64,000 nucleotides of DNA from Brugia malayi (Eukaryota; Nematoda; Chromadorea; Rhabditida; Onchocercidae): NCBI RefSeq assembly GCF_000002995.4, contig NW_025062477.1, positions 8,404,649 through 8,468,648 of the forward strand. The letters run 5' to 3'. The notes beneath the pieces are model-generated. The model made no database searches. It saw only the letters and a list, made by a program, of their open reading frames with translations, and was not told where the DNA came from. Positions 1-13,100 of the stretch are shown here, piece by piece. The translations under genes were made by a program, and so were the position numbers. How positions within the stretch are numbered: position 1 is the first letter of the stretch; every line of letters starts with the position of its first letter.

Positions 1-97
1 TAATTGAAAATATCAGAACACAGAAAGTAAGAAGTTAAAAAAATTTGAAAATATCTGTCATTTTTTGTCTCGCTTATGTTAACTGATATTTTTATAG

Positions 98-3000
98 GAA
101 AAAAAATAATTATAAAGCGAAGGAAACATCACTTTTGGGCTTTACTGAAATATCAGAAGTAAGTTTGTCAGTAATTAATGAAACTGCTGTTATCACTGAA
201 ATGCCAGGATACATCAAAAAAGAAGAGGACACATTGCCTCCAGAGGTATTAATTGCGAGTTTAAGATTTTAATATCTTTTTTTTTGTCGAAATGTTTAAA
301 ATTTTTAATGATAGTGGTAATTATTGTTTTTTATCGAAATTACTGCTGTTCACTCCCCAAATATTGGTTTTAAATTTCAAATTCATAATTATGCTTTTTT
401 TTCAGTGCATTCAGTATAAAAAGTTTTGAAAAATGAAATCCAAGTGGCTCTTGTTTTATTAAAAAATTTCTGGATTTATTAGAATAATGAAATTAAGAAA
501 AATTAAATTTTGAATTGTTATTTTCATCGAAGTCTTATTTTTTGGTAAAAAGAAAAATCTATTATCGGAACGCTATCAGTAATGAGTCAATTCATAAAGC
601 AACTTTTGAAAAAGTCCATCTCAATTTTTTAACTTGTCAGCAAAAGAAGTAAATAGCAGGAAGGTGTTGTTCTTAATTTAGAATTTCTTGAATTTTTTGA
701 AATTCTTCTTTTCTTCTTTTTGTTAAAAGTACGAAGCATATGACTATAATATGCAAGACTGCACGATATAATTTTTACACTTTTTTGTTATCCTTAATGA
801 GATGCAGTAAAAAAGAATGAAAGCTAGTGTCAACTATTTGTTTTCCAGTGTCATCCAACGCTTCTCTTAGTGTCACACACTTGGATGGCAAAAAAAGGAC
901 TGTGAAATGGCTTGAGAAATTAACTTTGACGCATTTCTTTTGTTAAAAAATTTTTGAATTCATTGAAACAATTCATTGTTTCGAATAAATTAGAAAATTT
1001 CAACCATTAACATTACATATTTCATGCATGCAAGACTGCACGATATAATCATTTCTCTGAAGCTACTATTGCGATATTCATTCGTTTGCATTGAATATCC
1101 GATAAAGAAAAGACAAATGAATGACAACTGATTAATACTAAGGTTATCTTGCGAGAGCAAGTTCGGTAACTTATTCGAAAAGAAAAAGCGAAATCAGTGG
1201 CATTTCTCGAACACCGAAAATGCTTCACTTCTTTTCTTTTAATAAACAAAATTGTTTATCATGGGACCAAAATTTTTCTTTACTCCATATTTTAACTTTT
1301 TAATATTCTCACTGCAATTTTTCTAGGTCAGAGCAGCAGATCCGTTTGCAACAGCAAGTACTGGAGAATCAGCAATTTCAGTACCATCAACTTCACAGTT
1401 AAATATTCGTCATATGATTCAGAATAATTCCAGTTCAAAGATAAATATGCAAGCTGGCCCCACTTTTCTGAGTAATTCTGGTGATATATCAAGTGAAGCA
1501 GTGGAAATGAAGCAGACAAGTGTGCTTGATAAGATTGTTGATATTAATGCTGTGATGAGGACATTTAGTGCACCTTCATCGTCATTAAAACCTGAGCAAG
1601 GAATGGTTGCTACAAAAACAACAGATGAAACTACAATGGAGTCAGAAACAAAAGTCAACATACCTGAGGAAGACGAAGACAACAAAAGCAGCGCTTCTTA
1701 TACAATGGCTACTTTTGGAAGTTTGTTATTGAAATTGCTATATTTAATCACAATCCCCTTCATGTGACTTGTAATAACTGAGGAAGCCAAAGTTTAGCGC
1801 AGTACGAAAGTGATAGTTCCAGTCTCTGAAATTAAATTTGAAAAGCAGGGAATTTGGAAATTTATTTCTTTCAAAAAGTAGCTAAAATTCAGTCTATTTA
1901 AGTTCTGTCATTTATTCAAGTTTGAAAATTTGTTTCTTTATGAAAGCTAGTCATTTCAGCATTAATTCTGGAAACAGCGTCAAACATCTTGCACACTACC
2001 ACGGCTGTCCTTACGCCAGTAGAGCAGTCTGCAGGTAAACCTTGTTCCTCTACAATATCTTATCATTTCTTTCATGATAACATAAAATATTGATTGATAA
2101 TAATGTCTTTTTCAGTCTATTTGTCTTAAAACTTGAAAAATAAGACTACCTTTTTTATGACTATCTTATTTTACCTAAAAATCAGAAGTTTTAAAATTGA
2201 ATCCTCCGAAGAATTCCAGTATTGCATTCGATCGCAACAAATACATTTAGTGCAGGAACTAATGAGCAGTCAACAACGATCAGACAAATTATGGCGGATG
2301 AAAATACCTTTGTTAACATGTTGCGGGAGTCTGAAAAACACCTCACTTCTCCAGGTGTCACAATTTTTTCCAGTATTTTGCAAGAATTGATTAGCAAATT
2401 ACAGTATGAACATTTCTAAATTTTTATTTATTTCAGTAACTGAATCACCATCAATAACTGTATCAGAAGTATTCACTCACTCATCTCTCTTCCAACCTTC
2501 AGCTGATGCATTTCTAACAGAATCAGTCGCAACACCATCTGTTGGAATAAAACAACAATCGGAAATACGAAAAGAGGTGATTATTTGATTTGATAATTTT
2601 TAAAAATAATTTTTTTTTGAGATAAAAATGTTAACACCGGAGTAGAAAATATAAACTGAATAGCATTCTTTCCATTCTTTAAATACTCCTATAAAATTAT
2701 ATTAATATTAATGTTCAAGACTTAATGAAAATGAAAAACTTGCCAAAATGTTTATTTTAAGTTGCCTCCAACAACAACAAATAAGTTCAATACGGCCAGC
2801 AGCCGAGAAGAACAAGGTGATGAACATGAGCATGGACATGATGATGAGAGTCTATTTGTTGGAGATAAAACATTATTCAGCCAAGATGGCGTCATGAAAC
2901 CAAATTTCAGTGACAAGTATTCAGTTACTGGATCCATCACTGCAGCTCAAGCAAGTTGATTCCAGAACCACTTTCTTGTTTAGTTGGCTAAAATGAATGG

Positions 3001-6000
3001 AATGAATGAAACATTAATAAATATATCTAAATTATGAACATGTAACAAGTGGTCGGACTGGACAAGGTGAATTAAAGGCTGAGATCATAAACTTTTTTCA
3101 AGTGATCTATAACATTCCACTTGGTTAGATATATTGATATTGGACATTAATCCTGAATAAGTAGTGCAAATTGCATGAACAAATGGTAGAAAAATTAATA
3201 GCCTGAAAGTGAAAATTATTGCTGTGTCTAATCATTTTGCTAACATTCTTTCTCATTCAAAATTTATTCTTTCATAATTTATAATATTACTGGTGAATAA
3301 CATTCTGAGGTACTTAAATTAAATGATATGCTTTTGAATGCTTCTTCTTTAATTTTTTTTTTGACTGAATGAGGAGAACTTTGGGAACATTTTGCTCACA
3401 TTTTCTAATTAAACCAATCGTCATTGGTTGTCACATATTTGCAAAAATACCAATTTTTTTTTGCGGCTGAGCAACTGAACAAAATATGCACATATAAAAT
3501 TTCTTTTGAACTTTTGGGTTTCTCGTAGTCTACTGGTTAATCACAATTATTTTTTGCGGTTTTGGTTTCTAAATGATCGAAGAAAATTTTTTTTAAAGAT
3601 GTAACCCAAGTGGGAACTGAAAAAGTTTGCAAACTTTAAAACCAGCCGTCTGTAATTTAGGTAAGTGAAACTTCAAGGAATAGATATTCCACATTCTAAT
3701 ATATGTAATGTTTAAAGAGCAGAAATATATTCATAATTTTCAGACGCCCGAGGAGAACTTCGGCGTGCCTGGGTTTTCACGTGTGGAAGGATTAGGGCCA
3801 GAAGCTACGGAAGAAATCCATGAAGCGGTACTATTATTTGTTTGTGGCTTGAATAAGGATCATGACATTTAAGAAGTTTATCACATATAAAACTTCAGTT
3901 ACTAATCGAAACTTCAACTACAAATATTTGCAGATATTGAGTTTTACAGTATCTCTTATTTCAATTGTAATTGGAAGTAGTTTGCAAGGGGAATAAGTAA
4001 AGTTGTTCTGAAATAGTCTTTCACAAATCTAACTTATCCGATTATAAGTTTATTTTGATCTTTAAGAAAGGAAACTTAATTCATCTAAATGTTCTTCGTT
4101 TTTTTTTTTTTCATTCATTTAGGTTTTGGATGCTGTGCTCCAGGTAATAATTCAAATGCAAGTTTAATGAGTGTAGAAGTTTCAGATAAAGGCGATGAAA
4201 ATTGTCGCATGAACAAAATACAAATTGATTATTTGCTACATTTCAGGTAACCCTCCATCCATCAACTGTACAGTCACCTAACATTGAATCTAAGGTGTGC
4301 ATTTTTCATCACTTCTTCTTATTGGTTATTGGAAGAAAATCAGATTTTTACGGTTAATTACAAAATTTATTTTTTAAACCGCCAACTGTCCTTTATCTTT
4401 GTTTTTGTTTGCTTCTGTCCAAATTTGAAAATGAATTCAATGAAAAGAAATTAAAATTTTTTCTTTTCTATAGAATCAAAGAAAAATAATGAAAAAACGT
4501 TAGCTGAGAGAATCAATTAACAATAAGCAATTATATAGAAGTTATATACGGTAGAAAATCTAACTTTTGTAAAGTATCTGTTGATAGACAAGTCAAAAAA
4601 GTTTTCAGTTAAATCAATGAAATGAAAACTGAATGAATTGTTGCAGGTACAAACAGATATATCAGTTGATTTAACTGAAAACTCTCATCAACTCAATGGA
4701 CATCATAATGGTGAGTTTTTTCAAATTGCTACAATTTATTTAAAATTTAGAAGGCTTAAATTCTCTGACCACTCGGAGTATCAATCATTTAGATCAGTCA
4801 GAATCTTTTAAAACAGAAGCTAAGTATCTATTATCATAAGTGGAAACTAGATATCTACTATCATCCTAATTGTTACAATATCTATTTTTAATATAGAAGG
4901 CTTATGATAAATATTGAAACGAAGAGAATTTTTCCCTCTAGATTCCTCGAAACAAGATCACTTTCTGCGCTGCTTATTCAAACCATTCTTTATCATGATG
5001 CTTCAAAGAGTCACGGCAGACCTCGATAAACAGAACGATAATATGACGGAGTCTACTAAGTGTCACATGACTGAAGACATAAAGACACATACCAAAAGTC
5101 GTTTGCATACTTCAGAAACCTTCTTGCACTTTAACTTCCTTCCTTCTATGAACATGTTCTGCATCAGCCGTTATCACAGTTCGATTATGCTATTCATAAA
5201 AGCATGGGCTCTCTAGACTTACATTAGTCCAACAATTTATCTATCTAGGAAGTATTATTTTCTCGCACGCCACGACTAACAGACTAGCAGGGTATTCAAA
5301 GCATTAGGGGAATTCCATAAAAAGATATGAACAATAAGTATGTGAAGAAAATACGAGAACTGCTTGCTCTTTCGTACGAATCCGAATCATGAGTCATCTG
5401 CCATCATCAGCGTCGCTTCTGCACTCTCTTAAACATTCAGTTTGTTGACTCTGTGCTCAAGCGGGGGAGATACAGCTATGCTGGGCAAATCACCCTTCGG
5501 CTTGTAGTGAATCACAGAACAATGTTGTAAAAGCAAATTTAGAATTTCTTTCTTACTGCAAAGTAGCTTCCTTTCTTGATGGTTCAGATCGCTGACTTCT
5601 TGGTCCTCGATCCTGGTAGAATCTCGAATTTGTACTGGTTCCGTTCTGTGTACGTGTACTGTGGGAGTCTTCGTGAAACACTTTATTATTCAAACCTCAA
5701 ACTTGGGTAATTAGTTTGAGGTTTGAATAATAAAGTTGGTCTTAGATTAACAGTAAACTTGGTCTTAGATTAACAGTAAATATTACACAACATTACAATA
5801 ATGAATTGATAGATAACACAGAACAAGAAAGCTAGACACCTCGCAACCGAGTCATACCAAACAAGGAACTATAATCAGTGGCTTTGTAAGGAAAAAAATT
5901 GGGAGGGATTTTATGGGTGTTAAGATTACGAAATGGATTAAAATCATTTAAAACAATAGCCTTTGTTCATTAGGTTATAGCTTTGCCATTGTGGCGACAA

Positions 6001-9000
6001 ATGTCACAAATAAGAGACACAAGAATTCGTTGAAGCAATCTTTTAGCCTAGGACACATCAGTGGTCCACTTTCGGGAGACATGGAGGTATACCATCCTCA
6101 GCCCTTCATTTCCTTGACGATGCAAGTAGGACCTGTCTCTTGGAACAAATAAACACGTTGATTTTAAAGATCTTGCGAACGCCACCCAATGTGACCTTGC
6201 AGCAGAGCATGGCTGTCCTATTGCATTGCTCTTTTCAGCCAGCAACAGTTTTCAAATGTGAGTGTCCCTTCATAAATCTTCATTCGTGAGGCGAAGCCGA
6301 GATTCAGCTAGACGCATTGTTATCGTAGCCTAATTGTTTTAATATTTGTTTTTAATATATTGAAAGCATTCGAAACTTTCAATTTTAAACTTTATCAATT
6401 AATTGTTATATTTTCACACTTCTTGCAATTTATATTTGAAATATTGAAATTTGAAATAGTAGACTAACAAACAGATAAGGGTGGATTAAGTTATGATGCT
6501 AATCGTAAAAAGCAGAAAGAATTCTACAGGTGAACGTACTTCTGCTGAGACCGCAAGGAATTTGTTTGAAGATAGTCGGGAGTTAAAGGATATCTCTGTG
6601 GTTGATGAGTCCTTTTATCACACAGGTTTTCTTTTTTTTAATTTTTTCTTAGTTTTTCATGTTAAAATTTTCTGACTTTATAGAAAAGTGAAAAGTATGT
6701 TAAATAACAGAATTTCGCACAATTTTTATTTTTAGCCATCTTCTGAAATAAATGGTTGATATTTTTTAGATATCGAAGAAGCAGCTACTACAATCAAATC
6801 CGTAAATGATGAACGACAATCAGGATCAAAACCAGTATCAGAACCTGAACCTGAGCCTGTGCTATTCCCAGAAAGAGAAATATTAGAAACATCGGAAAGA
6901 AACTTTGAGCAAATTGATTTTGAACCAAGAACTGGACCGGAATTTAATGCTTTACTTGAAGGTAATTGAAGAAAAGTTCACTCAATTCACAGTTTCAGAT
7001 TATAAATTGAATGCTGGATACTTAAGTCTGTGAAGTATAAATTCACTATTTTAAATTTCTAATTTTTAAGGTTCCAAAGCAGGTGAAGATGATTTAAATG
7101 GTATATTGCACACGCATCATGCGCATGTCACTGATTCTCACAATGGTAGGTTTCAGTTTTTTTCAATTATTTGTTCCACTGATTTACGTTTTTCCGAACC
7201 AGTTAAATCTAATAGATTATCGATTGCATCCATCGCTTAACAGGTTTTGGAATATTATTTGTTAAGAAATGAAATTGATGCGAAGGGTCATAATATATTT
7301 TAGTATGCTTTATTATTTGTCATATAATCTAGAAACGTTTTCAATTCAATACCGATAAGACAAAACTCAATAGAAGAGTCTGTGAAAAAGAGATTACCTA
7401 CTAATTAATATTATCATAAGCGCTTATGGCAAGGATATTTTTTTTTTCATACCATTGAAGTTTAGCTTTAATTGAAATTATTGGTATCAGAAATATGATT
7501 TTCTTCCACTATACAAATGCATCATTTTAGAACTGATTTAGAGAATATCGAACAGAATTTTTAAGGTATATAATTTAAACGAGAGGTTACTAAAGATAAG
7601 ATGAAGTTGTTTTTTTTTTATCAGAAAGAAAGTTTTCTTATCACTGAAAAATTTTTCTTATAATCACGTCTTTTCCAATCGTTTTTTCACGTTTTTTTTT
7701 TTTTTTTTTTTTGAAAAAATTTCTTCATTTTCAGCTGAAGAAGAAAGAACATACAAAACATCGTTCTCATTTCGTATCACTAGCATCGATTATATTCCAG
7801 AATTCGGTGACCCAAATAGCGGGAAATACAAAAAGCTGCAAGACCAGCTTCTACCAGACGTAAATTTATGATGTATTACATCTCCAAATTGACAGAAACT
7901 GTCATGGAAAGATGAAGGCGTCATTAACCTACGTCCTTTTTAATTTAACATTTTCTCATAATGTTGAGTTCTAAATGTCTTCATGTAATATGGAATTCTT
8001 AATATATGGCGAATTGTGAATAGTCAAATGATTATCGAGAATGTTTAAAGTAGAGTTTTCATTTGATGGGAGAAGCATTTATACCTGTACACTGGCTATA
8101 TCAGTGATAGCAGTAGTCTGGAAGTGTCAGCAGTTTTCAAATATGTCTTTAGAATTCCAGAAAAGTTTTGAGTATTTACTATCCCACTACAGTTAGAAGA
8201 AATATTTGGATCAATATTTGGACGTATATATGGTGGAATACATTTGGTGAGCTTTTTGAAAGGCAGTGTGGTAGTAGATGGTATTGTATTCACATCAACA
8301 AAGCCTAACGACATGGAACAATTGGCTACTGAATTCGAACAGCAAATTACTGCCAAAAATTTACAAATTGGTGGTAATGATGTGGATCCGCGATCGATTA
8401 TACTTGATGGTGCTTTTTTTATTTTCCAAAAGAAATTTCGAAATTTCAAGAAATGAAATCTATAAATCGAGAGCTTTTGTTTCCAGTAACCTAGTAAGTG
8501 TATAGCGAAACTTAATTCAGCAAATAGAAATACTCGAGTAAGTGAACTATATTAGAACAATTGATTACTAACAATTATAGCCTTTAATTATCGATGTTAC
8601 AAATAGCTAAAGACAGAATACTTTCAGGATTTGTATCAAAGAATTACATTGAGAGAACACATGAAGGTTACACATCAGACAATACATCGTCATATATTGT
8701 TGGCGGTGGTATAGCTGTCGGTGTATTAGCTGTACTATTAGTAGCATTTACTGTCATCGCTGTAAGTTTCTTTTTTCCTTGAAACTTTGAAATGATTATT
8801 TTCTTGGTAGTTTTAACTTGCTAATTTTATTTTCGGTCTTCCTTTCTTCAAATTTTTCTTTCCTTCACGAAGAAATTGTAATTCACCCTGATATAATTAA
8901 TTCTTTTGCATTGTTAATTGCTTTAATAAAGCTTTCGCTACTTATCTTCATTTATCATGAATATGAGGAACTGGAAGAATGACACTTTCTTCTCTCTTCC

Positions 9001-10144
9001 CCCTTCTTTGATCTTTTTAATGTTGTTCATAAAGCTTCTCAAACTTTTCTCTAAATCGCAGATACTCTATTCTAATTTCTTCAAATAACTCTTCCTAGTA
9101 GGAAATCTTTCTTCATATGAATAGATTTATTACATATTTCAGGGTCATAAAATGGACTATCCTTTCTAAGGACAAAATGTCCGCATTGTTTGTACTACAG
9201 TGAAAAGCTAGCTAAATTTAGTATTCATTTTATTAATTAATTACTAATTGATGAACAAATGCTCAGTGTTTTAAGACATAGTTATTAACTTTTAGATATT
9301 TATGAAAATGTTAGGAAAAAGAAGGTGCTCATTACTAATGAATCACTTTTTGTGTTCTTATTGTTTTTGTTTCATATTGCTGCACGACAGTTTCGTCAGT
9401 TTTCTGTTTGTATTTTAACTAAAATTGTTACTTAAAGAGTTCGAACTTAGCATTACATTGCTGAGATTTAATCAAAGAATTTATCTTGAAATTGATGAAA
9501 CGATCGTTGCAGACGAATAATAGGCGAACGAATGGTACATTGAAATTGAAAGAAGAAAATATAGCAATGGCTGATGGCAATAAGTCAGTGTGGCAGAATG
9601 GTACTTCACCAGTGAATCTGTGAGTTTTAACAGAATTTTGCGGGCTTAGATGAGTTTGTATTGATCTGGGAAGGATCATTAGTAAATATGAGCGAGGCTG
9701 GAAGAATCGTATATTTTTGTCCAAATGTATGGGCACGTATTATTCAACGCAACTTTTTCTACAGTTCACATATATCCTCCTACAATTTATGACTTAAAAA
9801 TTTCTTTTTTGGATTGGTGACGACTGGGTAGTATTAAAGCATGTGAATTTGCCTATAACTGCCAAAAAATTCATCCATAGTCTAATGGATAGATGTGTTA
9901 CATGAGAATGCGTGATAGCTGATCAGATCAGTTGCTCTGGCAATAAACGGCAGCTACCAAAGCTAATGATAGAAAATTGGATAACATATTTGTTGGGTAA
10001 ACTTGCAGGATGGGTTACGGGAATAGTCGTATGATACAAGGAGGAGCACCAACCAATATACAACCGCCGATGGTAATGGTCGGTTCACAAATGACTGCCG
10101 TAAACAATCATGCAGTTACTCGTGCTATTCAGTCTCATCCCTAG
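98..10144 (+). CDS. SEA-domain mucin-like single-pass transmembrane protein (5' end outside window)
   Basis: Eighteen exons can be placed: 98-245, 1327-1720, 1960-2034, 2220-2354, 2437-2576, 2762-about 2923 or 2954, 3744-3827, 4123-4143, 4247-4294, 4647-4710, 6530-6625, 6770-6961, 7071-7145, 7735-7859, 8193-8409, 8607-8761, 9513-9619 and 10009-10144 (TAG). Phases agree at every junction except after the sixth exon, where the donor is unresolved or a micro-exon is missed. The ectodomain is rich in Ser, Thr, Glu and Pro and looks disordered and glycosylated (an EPEPEPEP run near 6847). A SEA domain spans exons 14-16, with the autoproteolysis motif GSVVV at 8262-8276. A Gly/Val/Ala-rich membrane helix follows (about 8695-8761), then a cytoplasmic tail of about 80 residues ending QSHP. 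SEA domains are known to self-cleave between G and S and stay associated non-covalently. Likely an epidermal or surface mucin-like protein; the exact orthologue is not recognised. Two micro-exons (21 and 48 nt) are notable. Confidence 0.8.
246..1326 (+). other. intron of the SEA gene
   Basis: AT-rich intron of about 1.1 kb between the first two visible exons. It contains the phrase gcaagactgcacgatataat twice (752-771 and 1030-1049), a 20-bp direct repeat about 280 nt apart. No coding signal was seen. Confidence 0.6.
5681..5735. repeat. perfect 23-bp inverted repeat enclosing an SL1 leader copy
   Basis: Two perfectly complementary 23-nt arms (5681-5703 and 5713-5735) flank a 9-nt loop. On the minus strand, 5713 to 5696 reads TAATTACCCAAGTTTGAG, identical to the last 18 nt of the 22-nt nematode SL1 spliced leader. 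The minus-strand continuation (5695 downward) would be the body of a trans-spliced message. Confidence 0.85.
5736..5781. repeat. 23-bp tandem duplication
   Basis: Two adjacent copies of a 23-nt unit starting ttggtcttagattaacag (5736-5758 and 5759-5781), differing only in the last base. They directly abut the SL1 fold-back. Confidence 0.9.
8193..8409 (+). other. SEA domain exon with GSVVV self-cleavage site
   Basis: This exon encodes most of the SEA fold: a Gly/Ile-rich helix, then the strand FLKGSVVVD, then the strand GIVFTSTKP and a helix MEQLATEFEQQ. The match to the canonical G/SVVV autoproteolysis sequence is exact. The preceding exon (7735-7859) supplies the first strand (TSFSFRITSIDY). 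Confidence 0.8.
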
Positions 10145-13100
10145 GCAATTATTAGCACTTTTTTACATATAATGCTTTCTCAATCATTTTCAAATTTGAA
10201 ATTTTTTTTAATTGGAAAAATTCAAAAATTTTTCTAATTTCTGAATTACTTTTCGTCATTTTTAACTTTGCGCTTATCGTCATTTGATTTTCTTTTGTTA
10301 TTAATTCATTTTACTGCATGCTGTCACGAATAGAACAAATTGCAGGTCTTGCTGAGTGAACTTTCCTCAAAGCCCTTTAAATTTTGATATTTTAAAAGTA
10401 ATGATTTAGTTTAAATCCAGTATACAATTTTCGTAGAAACCGATTCAGCTTTAATTCATTTCGATGATAGGAGCGTTGATCTCTCTGTTAAACATCAAGG
10501 AACCAAATTTATTTTATACATTGTTATCATAGATTTGTTTTTTACTGTCCTTCAAATTAAATCAAGTTTTTCCTGGGTGAGAGAGAAGTTTTGGTTTGGA
10601 TATTCAGATCTTCCCCAGACTTTTGTACTTTTCAGGTGACGGAAATCCAATCATGCTTACTTTTCATAGTAAGCATGGTTAATTTTGATCCCCTGATTAA
10701 TTAGGTCCGAAATCAAACATTTAAAATCTGGAGGGAAAGAGAATTAAATCCATCTGAAGGAATCAGTAATAATTATACAGATCTCCCGGAATTTCTTCAT
10801 GTGCATAATCCCCTTCAATGATATTTGAAATAGTCCGCCAATTGCAAGCAACTTCATACTACTAGCTAATTTCATATGCTTACACATTCTGTATTACAAT
10901 TTTCCCAATAATAGCTCTTTTTTTCACTGTAAATTTTCAATTCCCATGGCTTCCCAATACTTAATAACTGAAGGCCTAATGCTTCCAACATCACAGTTAG
11001 TTACCCTTCACTTCCTTTTTTCCTTCCTCTACTGCTGCAAAGCACTGCTTCAGTATTAGTGGAAAATAACACTCGAATTTTGGCGACTGAGTGCCTGATT
11101 TTACCTTTCAAAATAAGGACTGATTTTCTCCACTATTATTTGCACACACAACCCTTGAATTTATATGATTCTCAGGAATAGACTTGGATAGTGTCATATT
11201 CTTAAGTGATGCTATTTACAGTAAATGGAGTTTGCCGATAAATAATTGTTAGTAAATGCACGAAGTAATAATAATTTTTTAAAACAATTTTTATCAGTGA
11301 AAAGCCTGGTTCATTTTACTAGCGAAAGAAATCGCGGGGAAAGTACAGAAACAGTTGTGATGCATAGTAGCAACGGGAATTTGTAATTCAGAAATATGTG
11401 GGATTTTGGACCTTTAAATCAAGAAATACTTAGAAACTCATAACTATTCTGACCTTCATTTCATATAATCAGAATTCCTTCAAAATAAACAAAAATCTGT
11501 CAGATATTTGATTGTAATCGAAAGGTTGTTTGTGAAAGAAAAAGTTACAATTGACTTTTAACATATTGCATTATATGCTAAATCATGCATGACCTAAAAT
11601 TTATGTAGGACGGAGTTTTTATGAATCTCGAGATATTTCCGAAATTGCTTTACTTTGTATGACTCTTCGTCTCAACTCACTTTTTTGTACAAGGAGGCTT
11701 TTTCACACAAGAATTTGTGCACTCGTTTCTTTCATTTCATTACATTGCAGTGATAAATCATAAATGAGTGAACAATCAATCAGCTATGAAAGTGCTGGAC
11801 ATTTTCCTGCACTGGCTATCATTTTTTTTATCTATCAAACTTTTTTCTACAAAAATCCTGCCTCCACATTAGTCATACTATACAGTGTTTACTTGTTGCA
11901 TGAATTATGTATTCATTGTGGTTAAGGAAAGTCTAAGAAAGTGGAGGAGGACAATGATACTCTGTAGCTTCAAGAGGAAGTGGAATTTGACACAAGTGTC
12001 ATTTCACTGATTTCAGGAATTATGTCCTTAATTTCTTGAGCATCTGGTTAGATATTACTCTTCAATTTTAATGTAAATGTAAATCATATGTTGACTTGAA
12101 CATCAGGATATGATTAGAATGTAATTTTAACAGAATTTACCGAGGCTTCATCATAAAGAAATAATTAGTTCCCAATGTTTGTCGCTGAAATATGGATTGC
12201 TTTAAACGATTTCAAAATTAAATGCGGATTGGCGCATACAATCATAAGATTCCATATGACTATTCAGAATTTATGCAGATTTTGTCTGTAGCGCTTCAAA
12301 GATATATAAAATAATATTAAGCAATTTGGGAAAGCTTATAAATTACATTTCACGTGTAAACTACAGGTTGGAAAAGTGCCGAACAGACGCCAGTCAACGT
12401 TTGATGAATTATTGAATTTCGAAACTAGGAATAAATCAAAATGGACTCAGGAATCGTCTGGAATAGTCTAAGAAAAACCGAAAGAACTACTGGAATCCAT
12501 AAATCTCTTCCTTTAAATTCACGGAAATTTTGTATAATGATTACGTTTCATCCACTTCCCAAATGCCATGCTCAGTCCTTCTGTCGGTATTACGCTGAAC
12601 AGATTTTATTGAAAAGAAATCATGTTTTACTGTGATACAGACAAAGGAGAACTTGATCGGACAATTATTATGCACAAGGACAGTTGTAACAATGTATCGA
12701 ACGTCTGCATCCACAAGGAATTTCTTTTAATAATTTTAAATGATTCACTCTAATACCAGGCTTTTAATCCAGATTAACTCGACAAAATCGTTAAATCCTG
12801 TACTAATATTGCTAAGTGCCTGGAAGATCGTATAGTCTTCACTCCTGTACGATTCGCCGATGAATCAGAACAAGAACTTACTTCAAATTATTTTCGAGCA
12901 AAAAACGAAATATGAAATTTTATAAAAAACATGCAATTATCATAAATGGAATGTATAGAAACAAAAGAACCGGTAATTGTTAATTTGGAATACAATATGA
13001 CAAAATAACAGTAGTACTACTAACAATGAGTAAAGAATATTTTGCATGTTAAAAATATTTATGATTTCAGAAAAGAACTATCAACTCTCAACATGGCTTC

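Larger units (their letters stand above)
4711..6529. mobile_element. decayed insertion inside the SEA-gene intron
   Basis: This 1.8-kb intron is the longest in the gene. From about 4900 to 6310 it is less AT-rich than its flanks and has several broken reading frames (for example 4914-5216 plus and 6048-6245 minus) without recognisable domains. It also holds the perfect fold-back at 5681-5735 and a 23-bp tandem duplication beside it. I read this as remnants of one or more retroposed sequences. No reverse transcriptase or transposase motif could be identified, so the class is unknown. Confidence 0.4.

Noticed and set aside
5455..5510. Plus-strand words resembling the LINE motif RWAGHV near 5470-5500
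   Set aside because: The similarity is a few residues in a frame broken by stops on both sides; it is not enough to call a LINE.
9868..9945. tRNA-like A-box stretch (tagtctaatggatagatg) in an intron of the SEA gene
   Set aside because: No acceptor-stem pairing, anticodon stem or B box follows at the right distance.
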